In this document: positions 45,571 to 56,088 of the stretch, one piece after another
Layout of the letters: each line of letters starts with the position of its first letter
How positions within the stretch are numbered: the first letter of the stretch is position 1
Origin: Rhodoluna sp.
GTDB lineage: Bacteria; Actinomycetota; Actinomycetes; Actinomycetales; Microbacteriaceae
DNA: 64,000 nt
Direction of reading: 5' to 3'
Assembly: GCF_024641065.1 (NCBI RefSeq)
Contig: NZ_JAHEDV010000003.1
Location: 1-64,000 of the forward strand
Notes under the pieces: model-generated
Database searches by the model: none
Seen by the model: the letters and a program-made list of their open reading frames with translations, nothing else
What the model was told of the DNA's origin: nothing
Position numbers and translations under genes: made by a program

Positions 45571-47589
45571 CTACTGGGTAGGTGATGGCGAAGGCGAAAC
45601 GGCAGCTGCGCCAACACACTCAAGGAATAGCGTGACCGGTGTGCCTTGCGGAACCAAGCCTGGCTCAGGAGACTGACGAACAACGAGGGTTCCTTGTTTG
45701 CCGGTGCAGCCAAGTTCAACCTGGCTTGTGTAAGGCAAACCAATACCCGGAGCCGATACTGCCTTTTGCGCAGCGGCAAGACCAAGGTTGATCACGTTCG
45801 GCAGCATTACCTGACCGTCAGAAACCACAATGTTCACAGCACTGCCCTCGGCAACCGGCGAGTTTAGAACTGGAGCAGATTCAATTACCTGGCCCTTCGG
45901 CACGGTTGCACTGTTTGCCTGCGTGATTGTTCCAAGCACAAGCTTTAGCGCCTCAAGTGCGGTTTTTGCATCGGCTTCGGTCATGCCGGCAAGGTTAGGC
46001 ACCTTCACCGTGTTTGCACCGCTAGAAACATAAAGGCTGATCGTGGTGTTCTTGGCAACCTTGGTGCCTGGGGCTGGGTCGGTGCGAATAACGCTGTTGG
46101 CCGGCACTGTGTCGCTGGCCTCCATCACCTTGGCAACCAGAAGACCCTGCTCGGTCAAGGTTGAGAACGCAACGTCATAGCTCAGGTTAGAAACGTCAGC
46201 AACTGAGATTCCGCCGCCATTGGGGTCGATAGGCACAGTGTCATTGCTGATAGTTACTAGCCAAACCAAGAGTCCGATTAGCAACACCACGATGCCAGAA
46301 CCGACACCCCAAAGAACATTCTTGGATGGTCGGGTCAGGTTTGCCATCAGTGCTGATGGCCCGGTGTTGCTTGGCAACTCAATGCCCAAAGTGTTGAACG
46401 GATTGGTAGCTGGGCCGGCTGCGGTGTAGTTCGCAGGCTTTTCATAAGACTTAGCTTCTGCCTTGGCGGTTACGTCAATTGGCGGAGTGGTAATCGCAGT
46501 GGTGCGATCAAAACCGGCACCGCCCAATAGAGCTTCGAAGTCGTCATCAGCGACATCCATGACCTCAGTCAAGTCAGTTGCGCTGGCAACCGGAGTTTCT
46601 TCGACAGTCGGTTCGGCAAAAAGATCTTCGATTGATGAAAGGTCTGATGCATCGGCTTCAACCGGAGCCTCTGCCTCAACAACTGGAGCAGCCTGAACAG
46701 CGGCTTGAAGTTCGGTGGCCGGAGAACCGTTGAATGCTGCAATTAGGTGCTCGCGGAACTCTTCAGCTGTCTGAAAACGCTCTTCGCGATCTTTAGCAAG
46801 CGCGCGAATCACAACTTGGTCGATCTCAGGTGAGATGGAATCATCCAATGTCGAAGGCAAAATTACAGCCTCAGAAACGTGCTGGTAAGCAACTGAAACT
46901 GCGGTTTCACCCTTGAATGGCGGGCGACCGGTAAGCATTTCATAAAGCAAGACACCGGTTGAATAAAGATCGGTGCGCGAGTCAACTGTCTCACCCTTGG
47001 CTTGCTCTGGTGAGAAGTATTGAGCGGTGCCAACGATTCCACTGGTGTGCGCCATGGTTGCAGAAGAATCTGAAACCGCACGAGCGATTCCGAAATCCAT
47101 GACCTTAACCTGGCCGGCCTCATTGATCATGATGTTGGCCGACTTGATGTCGCGGTGAACTACACCGGCGCGGTGCGAGAACTCAAGGGCGGTGAGCACG
47201 CCACTGGTGTACTCGAGAACTTCTTGCTTGGTTAGGCGACGCTGGTGCAGCAAGTCTCGAAGCAATTCGCCACGAACGTATTCCATGATGATGAACGGAA
47301 ACTTGTGCTCATTGCCGTGAATGTCTTTGGTGGTCTCTTCGCCGGCATCGTAAACACGAACGATGGTTGGGTGAGACATGCGTGCTGATGCCTGTGCCTC
47401 TTGGCGAAAACGAGTTTCAAAAGAAGGGTCGTTGGCTAGGTCAGACTTGAGCAACTTAATCGCAACAGTGCGACCGAGTCGGGTGTCGACACCCTCGTAA
47501 ACGTCGGCCATGCCACCTCGACCAATGAGGCTTCCTACCTCATAACGGCCGGCGATAATGCGCTGGTTCTCAGTCAATTCATGCTCCAC
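45571..47589 (-). CDS. pknB: Serine/threonine protein kinase PknB with PASTA domains
   Basis: 672 residues. Kinase domain about 12-275 with GRGGMADVYEG, VHRDIKSANIMI and VMDFGIARA. A long acidic/threonine-containing juxtamembrane region precedes one TM helix (VLWGVGSGIVVLLIGLLVWL) and three extracellular PASTA repeats (mycobacterial PknB has four). PASTA domains sense peptidoglycan fragments or lipid II. GTG start at 47589. Downstream of pknA by 51 nt. Confidence 0.94.
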   Translation of the reverse strand: MEHELTENQRIIAGRYEVGSLIGRGGMADVYEGVDTRLGRTVAIKLLKSDLANDPSFETRFRQEAQASARMSHPTIVRVYDAGEETTKDIHGNEHKFPFIIMEYVRGELLRDLLHQRRLTKQEVLEYTSGVLTALEFSHRAGVVHRDIKSANIMINEAGQVKVMDFGIARAVSDSSATMAHTSGIVGTAQYFSPEQAKGETVDSRTDLYSTGVLLYEMLTGRPPFKGETAVSVAYQHVSEAVILPSTLDDSISPEIDQVVIRALAKDREERFQTAEEFREHLIAAFNGSPATELQAAVQAAPVVEAEAPVEADASDLSSIEDLFAEPTVEETPVASATDLTEVMDVADDDFEALLGGAGFDRTTAITTPPIDVTAKAEAKSYEKPANYTAAGPATNPFNTLGIELPSNTGPSALMANLTRPSKNVLWGVGSGIVVLLIGLLVWLVTISNDTVPIDPNGGGISVADVSNLSYDVAFSTLTEQGLLVAKVMEASDTVPANSVIRTDPAPGTKVAKNTTISLYVSSGANTVKVPNLAGMTEADAKTALEALKLVLGTITQANSATVPKGQVIESAPVLNSPVAEGSAVNIVVSDGQVMLPNVINLGLAAAQKAVSAPGIGLPYTSQVELGCTGKQGTLVVRQSPEPGLVPQGTPVTLFLECVGAAAVSPSPSPTQ

Positions 47590-47640
47590 TCGTGTTCAGC
47601 GTTGTCTTAAGTCTAGTGATTAGCAGTTTGCCAATTCTGG

Positions 47641-49014
47641 CTACTGCGTGGCGGTTGGGCTTGGGCTCGGGCTTGGCGAAATGCTCGGGCTCGGGGTTGG
47701 TGTTGAGGTGTCGGCAACATAGTAGGTGATGGTGATTTCGGTACCCACTGGGATGCTTCCGGCAGGCGACGCATCGTAAACCGTCATGACTCGTGAGTCA
47801 CCGGCAGGCACGGTAAGACCTGGCACGGCAGTGACTTTCAGGCCAAGGCCGCTCAACTCAGCCGAGACGTCTTGCACCTTGCGGTTTTGTAACTCAGCCA
47901 ACAGAACTACAACATTCTTAGGGCCGGTGTAGGTAGGGCTTGGAGTTGCACTCGGCGAGGCTGAACTTGTTGCACTCGGGCTTGGGCTCGGGTTTGCGTC
48001 TGGCTGAAGAGAGGTTATGACAATGGCAACCACAACCGAGATTGCGGTCAGGGCAAGCAGACCAATGACCAAAAGCCAAGGCCAAACTGCAGGCGGCTTC
48101 TGACCAGGTGCAGTGTCAGTGCTCACTTCAATCACGGCAGTTTCATCTGTGACCCGAGGTGTGGTCAAGAGTTGGGTCGCAGCAGAATCAGCTGGTGCCG
48201 ATGACATCAGTGACTCAGCACGTTTTGCCAAAGCCAATGCGCTTTCAGGGCGTTGATTTGGTTTCTTTGCCAAGCAAGACATGATCAGGTTGGCAACTCG
48301 AGGGTCAATAGTGTCAGGCAGTGGCGGCGGCGACTGGTTGATCTGCGCCATCGCGATTTCCATCTGCGAGGTTCCGGTGAATGGTCGCTTGCCGGCAAGA
48401 GCCTCGTAACCGACGATGCCTAGTGAATAAATATCAGTAGACGGGGTCGCGGGTTTTCCGGTGGCTTGCTCTGGAGCGAGATACTGAACTGTTCCCATAA
48501 CCTGACCGGTAGCGGTTAGGCCAACCTGGTCGGCAACGCGGGCGATTCCGAAGTCAGTGATTTTTACCTGACCCTCAGGCGTGATTAGGAGGTTTCCGGG
48601 TTTTACGTCACGGTGAACCAAGCCAGCCTGGTGTGCTTCATAAAGTGCACGAGCAGTTTGAGCAATGATGTCGAGCACTCGCTCGGCTGGCAGTGACTTT
48701 TCAATTTCAAGGATGCGCGCAAGCGAATCACCTGGAACTAGCTCCATAACCAGGTAGGCCGAACCGCCGGACTCACCGTAGTCATAGACATCGGCAATGC
48801 CCTCGTGGTTAACCATGGCAGCGTGACGCGCTTCGGTTCTAAATCGCTCCAAGAATCCTGGGTCACCCATGAACTCTTGCTTCAAAATTTTGATGGCTAC
48901 ATCTCGCAAGATGATTTCATCCGTGGCATGCCAAACCTCACCCATGCCGCCAATTGCAATTCGGCTGATTAGTTTGTATCTGCCGCCGTAGGTCTGGCCT
49001 TCTTCTGGCTTCAC
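47641..49014 (-). CDS. pknA: Serine/threonine protein kinase PknA-like, with a PASTA-like domain
   Basis: 457 residues. Kinase domain about 12-270 with [24 protein letters not shown] and [12 protein letters not shown] helix ([20 protein letters not shown]) is followed by a Ser/Pro-rich linker and a single PASTA-like domain ([29 protein letters not shown]), ending in a Ser/Pro tail. Mycobacterial PknA has no PASTA domain. It overlaps pbpA by 4 nt. Confidence 0.9.
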   Translation of the reverse strand: MKPEEGQTYGGRYKLISRIAIGGMGEVWHATDEIILRDVAIKILKQEFMGDPGFLERFRTEARHAAMVNHEGIADVYDYGESGGSAYLVMELVPGDSLARILEIEKSLPAERVLDIIAQTARALYEAHQAGLVHRDVKPGNLLITPEGQVKITDFGIARVADQVGLTATGQVMGTVQYLAPEQATGKPATPSTDIYSLGIVGYEALAGKRPFTGTSQMEIAMAQINQSPPPLPDTIDPRVANLIMSCLAKKPNQRPESALALAKRAESLMSSAPADSAATQLLTTPRVTDETAVIEVSTDTAPGQKPPAVWPWLLVIGLLALTAISVVVAIVITSLQPDANPSPSPSATSSASPSATPSPTYTGPKNVVVLLAELQNRKVQDVSAELSGLGLKVTAVPGLTVPAGDSRVMTVYDASPAGSIPVGTEITITYYVADTSTPTPSPSISPSPSPSPTATQ

Positions 49015-50459
49015 TTACGCAACACCGCCTCCATTACCTTTCTGGCAATCGGAGCAGCAAGCGAGTTTCCTCGACCTGACTGACCTAGCCCCCCACCATC
49101 GGCGACCACAACAGCAACTGCAACCTTTGGATTGTTTGCTGGAGCGAATCCGGTGAACCAAAGTGTGTATGGCTCACCCTTACCGTTTTGCGCTGTGCCG
49201 GTCTTGCCGGCAACCTCAATCCCACTGATTTGCGCGTTCCCCGAGACTCCGCGCTCAACAGCGCCAACCATCATTTGACGCACAATTGCCGCTGTCGCTT
49301 CAGACATCGGTTGTGAGAAAACTTCTGGGGTTGGCTGATTCAGGATTGAAAGATTTGAAGTGACCACGTTCTCGATCAGGTTTGGCTTGAGCAGCACGCC
49401 CTTTTTGGCAACTGCCGCACTGACCATGGCCATTTGCAACGGGGTGACGCGAACGTCAAACTGGCCGAAAGCTGAAAGACCGGTCTGGGCTTCATCCATG
49501 CCCTTTGGGTAAACGCTCGCGGTTGAGGTCATCGGAAACTCTAGGTTCTTGCCGAAGCCGAAAAGTTCAGCCTGGGCACGAATGCGGTCTTGACCAAGTG
49601 CGATGCCCAATTGCGCGAACGGCACGTTGCAAGAAAGGCGCAGCGCATCGGCGATGCTCACATTCTTGCCACTACCGCACTTGCCTTCGCCTGAGTTCAT
49701 CACATAGGTGTCTGTGCCCGGAAGTTTGAACTTAGTTGGGTTCGGAAAAGTGCTTTCGGCGGTGTAAAGGCCGCTCTCGATAGCGGCACTAGCCACAATC
49801 ACCTTGAAAACAGAGCCAGGTGCATAAAGCTCGCTGTAGGCACGGTTTAGCAGTGGGCCATTTTTGTCTTCAAGCAAAGCCTTGTAATTTGCGTTCGATT
49901 CTTCGCCATCGTGAACGGCAAGTTCGTTGGCATCGAATGCTGGCTTAGAAACCATAGCCAGGATGTTTCCGGTGCTCGGATCGATGGCAACTACGGCACC
50001 CTTTTTATTGCCGAGGGCATCCCAGGCAGCTTTTTGAACCACTGGATCGATGGTCAATTCAATCGATGCACCGGTAACCGGGTTACCAGAAAGCAAGGCG
50101 CTGATCTGCTCGAAGAATTGCGATGAGTTTTGGCCGGTGAGGTAGCTGTTGCTCGCTGACTCAAGACCGGTCGCACCCTGATAGAGGCTAAAGAAACCAG
50201 TAACCGACGAATACATCTCGCTCGAATATTTGCGGGTGTATTGGTAGACGTCATCACTCGGCAGAGACTCGGCGATTGGCTGACCGTCAACCAGAATGGC
50301 GCCTCGCTGAGTCTTATAGCTGTCATAAATGGCGCGAACATTGCGCTGATCGTCGCTTACGTCACCGGCGCTAATCACCTGAATTCCAGTGCCAGCAACA
50401 AACAGGCTTAGGAACATCACCGTGATGAATACGCTGACGCGCTTTAGTTCGCGGTTCAT
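49011..50459 (-). CDS. pbpA: Penicillin-binding protein, class B transpeptidase (PbpA)
   Basis: 482 residues with one N-terminal TM anchor. Transpeptidase motifs are all present: SxxK in [13 protein letters not shown], SxN in LRLSCNVPF and KTG in VAGKTGTAQ. It partners RodA (overlapping gene upstream) for peptidoglycan synthesis. Part of pstP-rodA-pbpA-pknA with 4-nt overlaps, so the cluster is tightly coupled. Confidence 0.94.
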   Translation of the reverse strand: MNRELKRVSVFITVMFLSLFVAGTGIQVISAGDVSDDQRNVRAIYDSYKTQRGAILVDGQPIAESLPSDDVYQYTRKYSSEMYSSVTGFFSLYQGATGLESASNSYLTGQNSSQFFEQISALLSGNPVTGASIELTIDPVVQKAAWDALGNKKGAVVAIDPSTGNILAMVSKPAFDANELAVHDGEESNANYKALLEDKNGPLLNRAYSELYAPGSVFKVIVASAAIESGLYTAESTFPNPTKFKLPGTDTYVMNSGEGKCGSGKNVSIADALRLSCNVPFAQLGIALGQDRIRAQAELFGFGKNLEFPMTSTASVYPKGMDEAQTGLSAFGQFDVRVTPLQMAMVSAAVAKKGVLLKPNLIENVVTSNLSILNQPTPEVFSQPMSEATAAIVRQMMVGAVERGVSGNAQISGIEVAGKTGTAQNGKGEPYTLWFTGFAPANNPKVAVAVVVADGGGLGQSGRGNSLAAPIARKVMEAVLRK

Positions 50460-51826
50460 GCGGCCACCTGCTTTTCGCCGCGGTCAGCGGTGTCTGAGAT
50501 TCGCAAGAGCAAACCAACAATGATCCAGTTAGCCAATAGTGATGAACCACCGGCGGCAAGTAGCGGAGTGGTCAAACCGGTTAGTGGAACAACTCGGGTT
50601 ACGCCACCGATAACGATGAAGCACTGAAGTGCGATTACGAAAGATAGTCCGGTGGCCAAGAGCTTTGAGAAATCATCCGAGTGATTAAAACCAATGCGAA
50701 TACCGCGGGCAACCAGCAATAGATAGAGGCACAAGATTGCGAACAGGCCAATTAGGCCAAGTTCTTCGGCCAGTGAGGCAATGATGAAGTCGCTCTCGGC
50801 CAGCGGAACCAACTGCGGAACGCCTCCGCCAAGACCAGTGCCGAGCAGTCCACCGTGGGCCATGCCAAAGATTCCTTGGGCCAACTGGTAGCTGCCGCCA
50901 ACCGCGTCATAGTTTTCTGGGGCAAATGGATTTAGCCAAGAGCCGATTCGCCCTGAGACATATTCCATTAGTCGGCCGGCAACCAAGGCTCCGGTGAAGA
51001 ACATGGTTAGGCCGACAATTACATAAATCGAGCGACCGGTTGCCACATAAACCAGCACGATAAAGATGCCGAAATACAACAGGGATGTTCCAAGGTCGCG
51101 CTGCAACACCAACACCAAAAGGCTGGCGGCCCAAATCATCAGAATTGGCCCAAGCTCGCGCGCTCGCGGAATGCGAATGCCGATGATCTTTCGACCAACG
51201 ATTGCCAGTGATTCGCGACGGGTCACCAGATAACCAGCAAAGAAAACGGTCAGCGCAATTTTTGCTAGCTCACCCGGTTGAAAAGTAAGCCCGCCAATTG
51301 AGATCCACAGTTGAGCACCGTTGATGTTTTTGCCAAGGCCAGGAATGATTGGCGAGATCAAAAGCACGATACCGACGACCATCGAGACATAAACATATCG
51401 ACGCAAGAACAGGTGACTTTTCACCAGGATGATCACTGCCGCGGCGATTGCCATTGCAATGACTGTCCAGATAACTTGCTTGTCAGCAAACAGCTCGGTG
51501 CCGCCGCTTCGGATTGCGGCTAGGTCTAGGCGGTAAATCATCGCGATGCCAAGCCCGTTAAGAGCCAACGCAATCGGCAGAATCATCGGGTCGGCTTCAC
51601 TTGCGCGTCTGCGCAAAATTACATGGATAACCAGAGCCAGAATTGCAGGTGGCAACAGGTACTTGAACACATCCAAGGTAAGAATTTCGAGCGTTGAAAG
51701 TTGAATCTGGCAAAGCTCAAATGCGTTCAAGCCAATCGCAAAAAGCAACAGCGCGGCCTCAATGTTTCGGCTGCGCGGAACCACCCGAACAATCTTCGGT
51801 AGAGCTGCGGCTACGGCGCTGTTCAC
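50456..51826 (-). CDS. rodA: Peptidoglycan glycosyltransferase RodA (FtsW/RodA/SpoVE)
   Basis: 456 residues with about 12 hydrophobic segments. Signature features: QRDLGTSLLYFGIF and the C-terminal GVTRVVPLTGLTTPLLAAGG are SEDS-family hallmarks. It polymerises lipid II into glycan strands with PbpA. 4-nt overlaps on both sides (pstP and pbpA). Confidence 0.93.
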   Translation of the reverse strand: MNSAVAAALPKIVRVVPRSRNIEAALLLFAIGLNAFELCQIQLSTLEILTLDVFKYLLPPAILALVIHVILRRRASEADPMILPIALALNGLGIAMIYRLDLAAIRSGGTELFADKQVIWTVIAMAIAAAVIILVKSHLFLRRYVYVSMVVGIVLLISPIIPGLGKNINGAQLWISIGGLTFQPGELAKIALTVFFAGYLVTRRESLAIVGRKIIGIRIPRARELGPILMIWAASLLVLVLQRDLGTSLLYFGIFIVLVYVATGRSIYVIVGLTMFFTGALVAGRLMEYVSGRIGSWLNPFAPENYDAVGGSYQLAQGIFGMAHGGLLGTGLGGGVPQLVPLAESDFIIASLAEELGLIGLFAILCLYLLLVARGIRIGFNHSDDFSKLLATGLSFVIALQCFIVIGGVTRVVPLTGLTTPLLAAGGSSLLANWIIVGLLLRISDTADRGEKQVAA

Positions 51827-53085
51827 TTGGCCTCTTTAGAAACGGTGGCTTCGATGGTTGCCACAATGCGGCTGGCATCTTCAATGTTCTCGGCCGAGAT
51901 GCTGCTTTCGAGCAGATGCTGATAGTAGGGGCTCAAATCATCTAAGTTGATGTTGGTTTCTTGATAAACCGAAGAGAACTTCAATGGGCCGAGCGCCTCT
52001 TTGATTCCTTTATAAATCGTGACGTGGTTGTTCTGAACACCAATGTAGAAACGTGTTTGGGTGTATTCGTAGGCCTTGAAAATCAGGAGGCCTGAAAGTG
52101 CAACAATCAAGAACAGGGTTGAAATCTGACGAATCAGGCGCCAACGAATGCGGTTGCGAGTCTCGCGAAGAATCTTCTCGAGGTATTCGTCAGATTCAGG
52201 AACATAACCGGCTGGGTCTTCAGGCTTTCTGAACAAATCGGCAATGTGTAGCGGGTTCAAAACTCGAAGAACGCGACGACCCTTGCGCTCATCAATCACA
52301 ATGTCGTTTGCGCTTGAACCAACGAAAGTTGGTTGTGCAACAAAGTCGGTCTTTAGGGCTGCACTGACAACATCAACCACCACAACAGTGACGTTGTCTG
52401 GCGCACCGAATTCAAGAGCTTCGCCAATTAGAAGCTCGGTAGCTTCGTCGGCGCCAATCTTTGAAGTCAGAATTCCGTTCATGATGTGCTCAGGAACGAC
52501 ACCAGAAAGACCATCAGAGCAAAGCATCCAGCGGTCACCCGGAAGAGTTTCGAGAACCTGGGTGTCTACATCAGGAAAATCTTCAACATCACCGAGCACG
52601 CGCATCAAAACTGAACGACGGGGGTGCACCAAGGCTTCTTCGGCGGTGATGCGGCCGGTGTCAACCAAACGCTGAACAAAGGTATGGTCAACGGTTATCT
52701 GGGTGACCTTGTCGTCACGGCACAGATAAATTCTTGAGTCACCGATGTGGCCCACTGTGACTTTGTCGCCGGTGAAAATGATGCCACTGAAGGTAGTACC
52801 CATTCCGGCAAGTTCAGGGTGAGCCTGAGCGGTTTCGCCCAGCACTCCGTTGGCCTCCCAAATCACATCGATGAGTGATTTGGTTGCCTCTTCGGGAGTC
52901 TCAAAAACTGAGTCGATTCGAGCAATGCGCTGTGCACAAAGTGCCGAGGCAATGTCACCGCCGGCGTGACCACCCATGCCGTCAGCCACGAAGTGCAGGT
53001 TGTAACCGCTGTAACCCGAGTCTTGGTTGCTCGAACGGACCCGACCAATGTCGGAGCCCGCGTAGCTCAGGGTTTTAATCGGCAC
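51823..53085 (-). CDS. pstP: PP2C-family serine/threonine phosphatase PstP
   Basis: 420 residues. PP2C domain about 1-240 with metal-binding DSGYSGYNLHFVADGMGGHA and IGDSRIYL; a linker, one TM helix (ISTLFLIVALSGLLIFKAY) and a 100-residue extracytoplasmic domain. It removes phosphates placed by PknA/PknB. It starts 11 nt after fhaB. Confidence 0.94.
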   Translation of the reverse strand: MPIKTLSYAGSDIGRVRSSNQDSGYSGYNLHFVADGMGGHAGGDIASALCAQRIARIDSVFETPEEATKSLIDVIWEANGVLGETAQAHPELAGMGTTFSGIIFTGDKVTVGHIGDSRIYLCRDDKVTQITVDHTFVQRLVDTGRITAEEALVHPRRSVLMRVLGDVEDFPDVDTQVLETLPGDRWMLCSDGLSGVVPEHIMNGILTSKIGADEATELLIGEALEFGAPDNVTVVVVDVVSAALKTDFVAQPTFVGSSANDIVIDERKGRRVLRVLNPLHIADLFRKPEDPAGYVPESDEYLEKILRETRNRIRWRLIRQISTLFLIVALSGLLIFKAYEYTQTRFYIGVQNNHVTIYKGIKEALGPLKFSSVYQETNINLDDLSPYYQHLLESSISAENIEDASRIVATIEATVSKEAK

Positions 53086-53096
53086 TTGGATGTTCC

Positions 53097-53606
53097 CTAG
53101 GCTCGCAGCTCAAAAACGGTTTTGCCCACTCGAACCGGGGTGTTCAATTTCACAACCGCCGGTGTACCAACGCGGCCACCATCGAGGTAGGTGCCGTTGG
53201 TGCTGTTCAAATCTTGGATCAACCAGTCATTGTTAATCAAAACTAATTTGGCGTGGTTGGTTGATGCATATTCGTCGTCAACCACGAGGTCTGAATTGTC
53301 GGCGCGACCGATGGTGAGTTCGCGACGATCAAGAGCTATTTTTTGCCCAGTTCGTTCGCCTTCGATGATTACCAGTGTGGTTGCATTGCTGCCGTTTGCA
53401 TCCATGACCAGAGGGGCAGACGCTGAGGATGGAGCCGAAGGAGCAACCGGCGTTGAAACCACCTGGGGTGCATTTGCCTGAGCCACGCGGCTGACTACCT
53501 TTTGACCGAATAGGTCGGCGCGAATTACAGAGATGATGCTGAAGACAAAGATCCAGAGCACGGCCAGAAAGCCTGCTCGCACCAGAAATAGGGCCAGTTC
53601 ACTCAT
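53097..53606 (-). CDS. fhaB: FHA-domain protein FhaB (FipA-like)
   Basis: 169 residues: an N-terminal TM helix, an Ala/Pro/Ser linker and a C-terminal FHA domain with LTIGRADNSDLVVDDEYAS, NHAKL and DLNSTNGTYLDG (phosphothreonine-binding residues intact). It reads kinase phosphorylation at the septum in relatives. The ATG overlaps the fhaA stop by one base. Confidence 0.92.
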   Translation of the reverse strand: MSELALFLVRAGFLAVLWIFVFSIISVIRADLFGQKVVSRVAQANAPQVVSTPVAPSAPSSASAPLVMDANGSNATTLVIIEGERTGQKIALDRRELTIGRADNSDLVVDDEYASTNHAKLVLINNDWLIQDLNSTNGTYLDGGRVGTPAVVKLNTPVRVGKTVFELRA

Positions 53607-54292
53607 TAGTTAGCCTCCGCTGGGCTGATGGTTCTTGCCACTAGACGAAACAAGAATTCGCTGCGCCCGGCTTCGATGATGGTGTCTGGGTTGATGCCAA
53701 CTTCGGTGATTGGGCGGCCGGCAATCTTGGTGCCGTTGGTGCTGCCCAGATCTTTGACAGCGGCATTTTTGCCGTTCCAGATGATTGCAAAGTGGGTGCG
53801 ACTCAAACGAGTGTCGTCGATTTGAATATCAGCGATGGCGTCTCGACCAACCGTGGTTTCGCCAACTCGCAGAATGAATCTTTTGCCCGCAATGTCTAGG
53901 GTCGGCATCCACTCGATCTCGTTCTTGACCGTGGTTGAGTGAACCTGTACTTGACCTAGGTTTAGGCTGCTGTCTTCTCTAAATTTGATTAGCAACTCTG
54001 AACCAAACTGAAAGCCCTGTTTTTTGGCGTGCTTATTAGCGGCCTCGGTTAGCTCAACAATTAGGTCGTCACCCAGCGATGCCAGGCGTTTGAAGTCTGG
54101 GGTGGCCAAACTAACCGTGAAGGTGTTTGGCGCGAGAATGCGATCGCGACTGATGATCGAGGCCTTGGCGTCCATCTCTGATCGGATGTAGCCTGAAATT
54201 TCTACTGGCTGAAGCTCCGACTTAAAGGTCTTGGTGAAAGCGCCATTAACGACACGTTCCAAACCCTTTTCGAAGTTGTCTAAAAAGCCCAC
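53606..54292 (-). CDS. fhaA: FHA-domain protein FhaA (DUF3662 + FHA)
   Basis: 228 residues. The N-terminal DUF3662 domain (about 1-115, MGFLDNFEKGLERVVNGAF) is joined almost directly to a C-terminal FHA domain (TTVGRDAIADIQIDDTRLS, DLGSTNGTKIAG). Mycobacterial FhaA is over 500 residues because of a long disordered linker, which is missing here. GTG start with AAGGA a few bases upstream. First gene of the fhaA-fhaB-pstP-rodA-pbpA-pknA run. Confidence 0.92.
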   Translation of the reverse strand: MGFLDNFEKGLERVVNGAFTKTFKSELQPVEISGYIRSEMDAKASIISRDRILAPNTFTVSLATPDFKRLASLGDDLIVELTEAANKHAKKQGFQFGSELLIKFREDSSLNLGQVQVHSTTVKNEIEWMPTLDIAGKRFILRVGETTVGRDAIADIQIDDTRLSRTHFAIIWNGKNAAVKDLGSTNGTKIAGRPITEVGINPDTIIEAGRSEFLFRLVARTISPAEAN

Positions 54293-54345
54293 GTCATCCT
54301 TATTAGTAGAGGCTTTAAGTTTATCTGTCGCCTACTAAAAACGGT

Positions 54346-56082
54346 TCAGTCGAGGGGAATCTGTGCTTCGAGGCGAATGCCCTTAGGGCCTCTTTTTAGC
54401 GACCAACTGGTGGTTAGCTGATCCAAAAGTTTCGATCCGAATCCGGGAGTTAGGTCGGCGTTCTCGCTCACGCCGTCGTTATCAATTCTGATGGTCATGG
54501 TTTTTGCCTGAGGGCCATTCAAAATCATTGAAATATCAATGGTTTTTGCCTGCCCGTGTCTAACGGCATTTGAAATCGCTTCGCGAATAATCTCGACCGC
54601 GACCATGTTGCCGGTTTCATCCTTGCGGAGTGAAGCTAGCGCGTCATCGCTCTCATTGACATTGATTTTTAGAGTGCCGTGCCAAAGCTCTTTGGCACCT
54701 GCCAAGAACTCGTCGATAGTCTCAGGGTTTGAGTTTCCGCTGAGCACTGACTTGCAATAGGCAACCAGTTCGGCAATCTTTTGGGCCGCCTCTTCATCTG
54801 AGGCTTGGTGATATCTAAGGCTCAGTGCCACGGCGGTAATTCTCGACTGAACATCACCGTGAACCAACTGGGCAAGGTGGCGTTGCTGAGCCCAAGCCAT
54901 TTGACTCAAACGGGCAATGGCCCAGCTGTTTCTTTCAACCGCGTCGGCAAGCTGGCGAAGAGTTGAGTTTCGCTGGCTTGCAATCGAACCACTCAGTGCA
55001 ACGAATGAAAATACAAAAACATCGAAGGCCATGATGAGAGCAACATTGGCCTCAGGCACTGCGGCGAAGGCAGGAAAAAGCCTCGTGATAATTGCATCGA
55101 CAAAAGCGATGGCCAACCAGGCCAGCCAAAGTCGAGGAACCAGCACAAAGTTAGGGAATCGCTTGGTTGTGTATCGACGCACGTGAACGAATGCGCTTAG
55201 GCCGAGATAGACCAAAAGTGCCGATGAAGCCGCACTGCTGCAGGCAACCAGCCAACCACCCAGCAAGATCTTTAGAGGCAAAAGGGTCATGCCAACCAGG
55301 GCTGCTGCCAATGCCGGAAGGACCGGTCTTGAAATAAACAATCCCGCAAAAACCTCGCGCACACGATTGCGGGATGGTGAAACGTTTGGGGTCAGCGATT
55401 CAAGCAATTTTCGGGTTTGGCTGGCTTGGTCATCTAGCTGGTTAATCAGCGGTCGAACTACGTCTTTTACTAGCGCATCGAGTCTCGCAGCCAAGATCGC
55501 CGGCTGGTTTGAACCGTCAATCGTGGTTGTTTCTAGGCGGGCACGGATGAGCGCCTCTACCTCAGCAGTCGCGGTTTGGTGAAGTGCAGCGATTTTCTGC
55601 TGGCCGTTTTCGAGAATTGAAGATTCAAGTTCGAGTTGGTGCTTTAGGCGATTGGCTGATTCACGAAATGACCTGGTTGCATCGACGGTGAACGCCACGA
55701 CCGAGAACCAGAACACAGCAAGAACTGCTCCGCCCGGCACTCGATAAAAGAGATTTACATCTGATTGCAATCCGAAGGCATTAAGTAAGAATCCGATGGA
55801 TACGCCTCGAACCGCACCCGCAAAGGCAAAGGTGGTCAGCGCCGAAAACGGGCGAGGCTTTCGATCGCCCGCATGCAAATAAGTGCGCTTGGCAATGATG
55901 AAGATTAGCCCGACTGGAAGTTGAGCCAGCAAAGGCAACAGCACCCACAAAAACCATTGGTTTGGATCAGAAAGATCGTTGCCCGGAATGGTGAGAGTGA
56001 TGGTGATTGACCAAGGCAAAAGAATCAACCATTGAGTCAGTGAAATGGCGTTTGGGCCACCGATGCGTTTGAACCAGTTCAC
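54346..56082 (-). CDS. Membrane sensor histidine kinase (NarL-type)
   Basis: 578 residues. Four hydrophobic segments (about 10-130), a cytoplasmic coiled region (about 135-245), a second set of about five (about 250-375), then a HisKA_3-like dimerisation helix with LAQLVHGDVQSRITAVAL (phospho-accepting His in LVHGDVQ) and a HATPase with N-box EIIREAISNAVRHG, IRIDNDG and PGFGSKL. No extracellular sensor domain of size is visible, so it may sense within the membrane. It follows the response regulator by 6 nt and precedes fhaA by 53 nt. Confidence 0.82.
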   Translation of the reverse strand: MNWFKRIGGPNAISLTQWLILLPWSITITLTIPGNDLSDPNQWFLWVLLPLLAQLPVGLIFIIAKRTYLHAGDRKPRPFSALTTFAFAGAVRGVSIGFLLNAFGLQSDVNLFYRVPGGAVLAVFWFSVVAFTVDATRSFRESANRLKHQLELESSILENGQQKIAALHQTATAEVEALIRARLETTTIDGSNQPAILAARLDALVKDVVRPLINQLDDQASQTRKLLESLTPNVSPSRNRVREVFAGLFISRPVLPALAAALVGMTLLPLKILLGGWLVACSSAASSALLVYLGLSAFVHVRRYTTKRFPNFVLVPRLWLAWLAIAFVDAIITRLFPAFAAVPEANVALIMAFDVFVFSFVALSGSIASQRNSTLRQLADAVERNSWAIARLSQMAWAQQRHLAQLVHGDVQSRITAVALSLRYHQASDEEAAQKIAELVAYCKSVLSGNSNPETIDEFLAGAKELWHGTLKINVNESDDALASLRKDETGNMVAVEIIREAISNAVRHGQAKTIDISMILNGPQAKTMTIRIDNDGVSENADLTPGFGSKLLDQLTTSWSLKRGPKGIRLEAQIPLD

Positions 56083-56088
56083 CCTGGC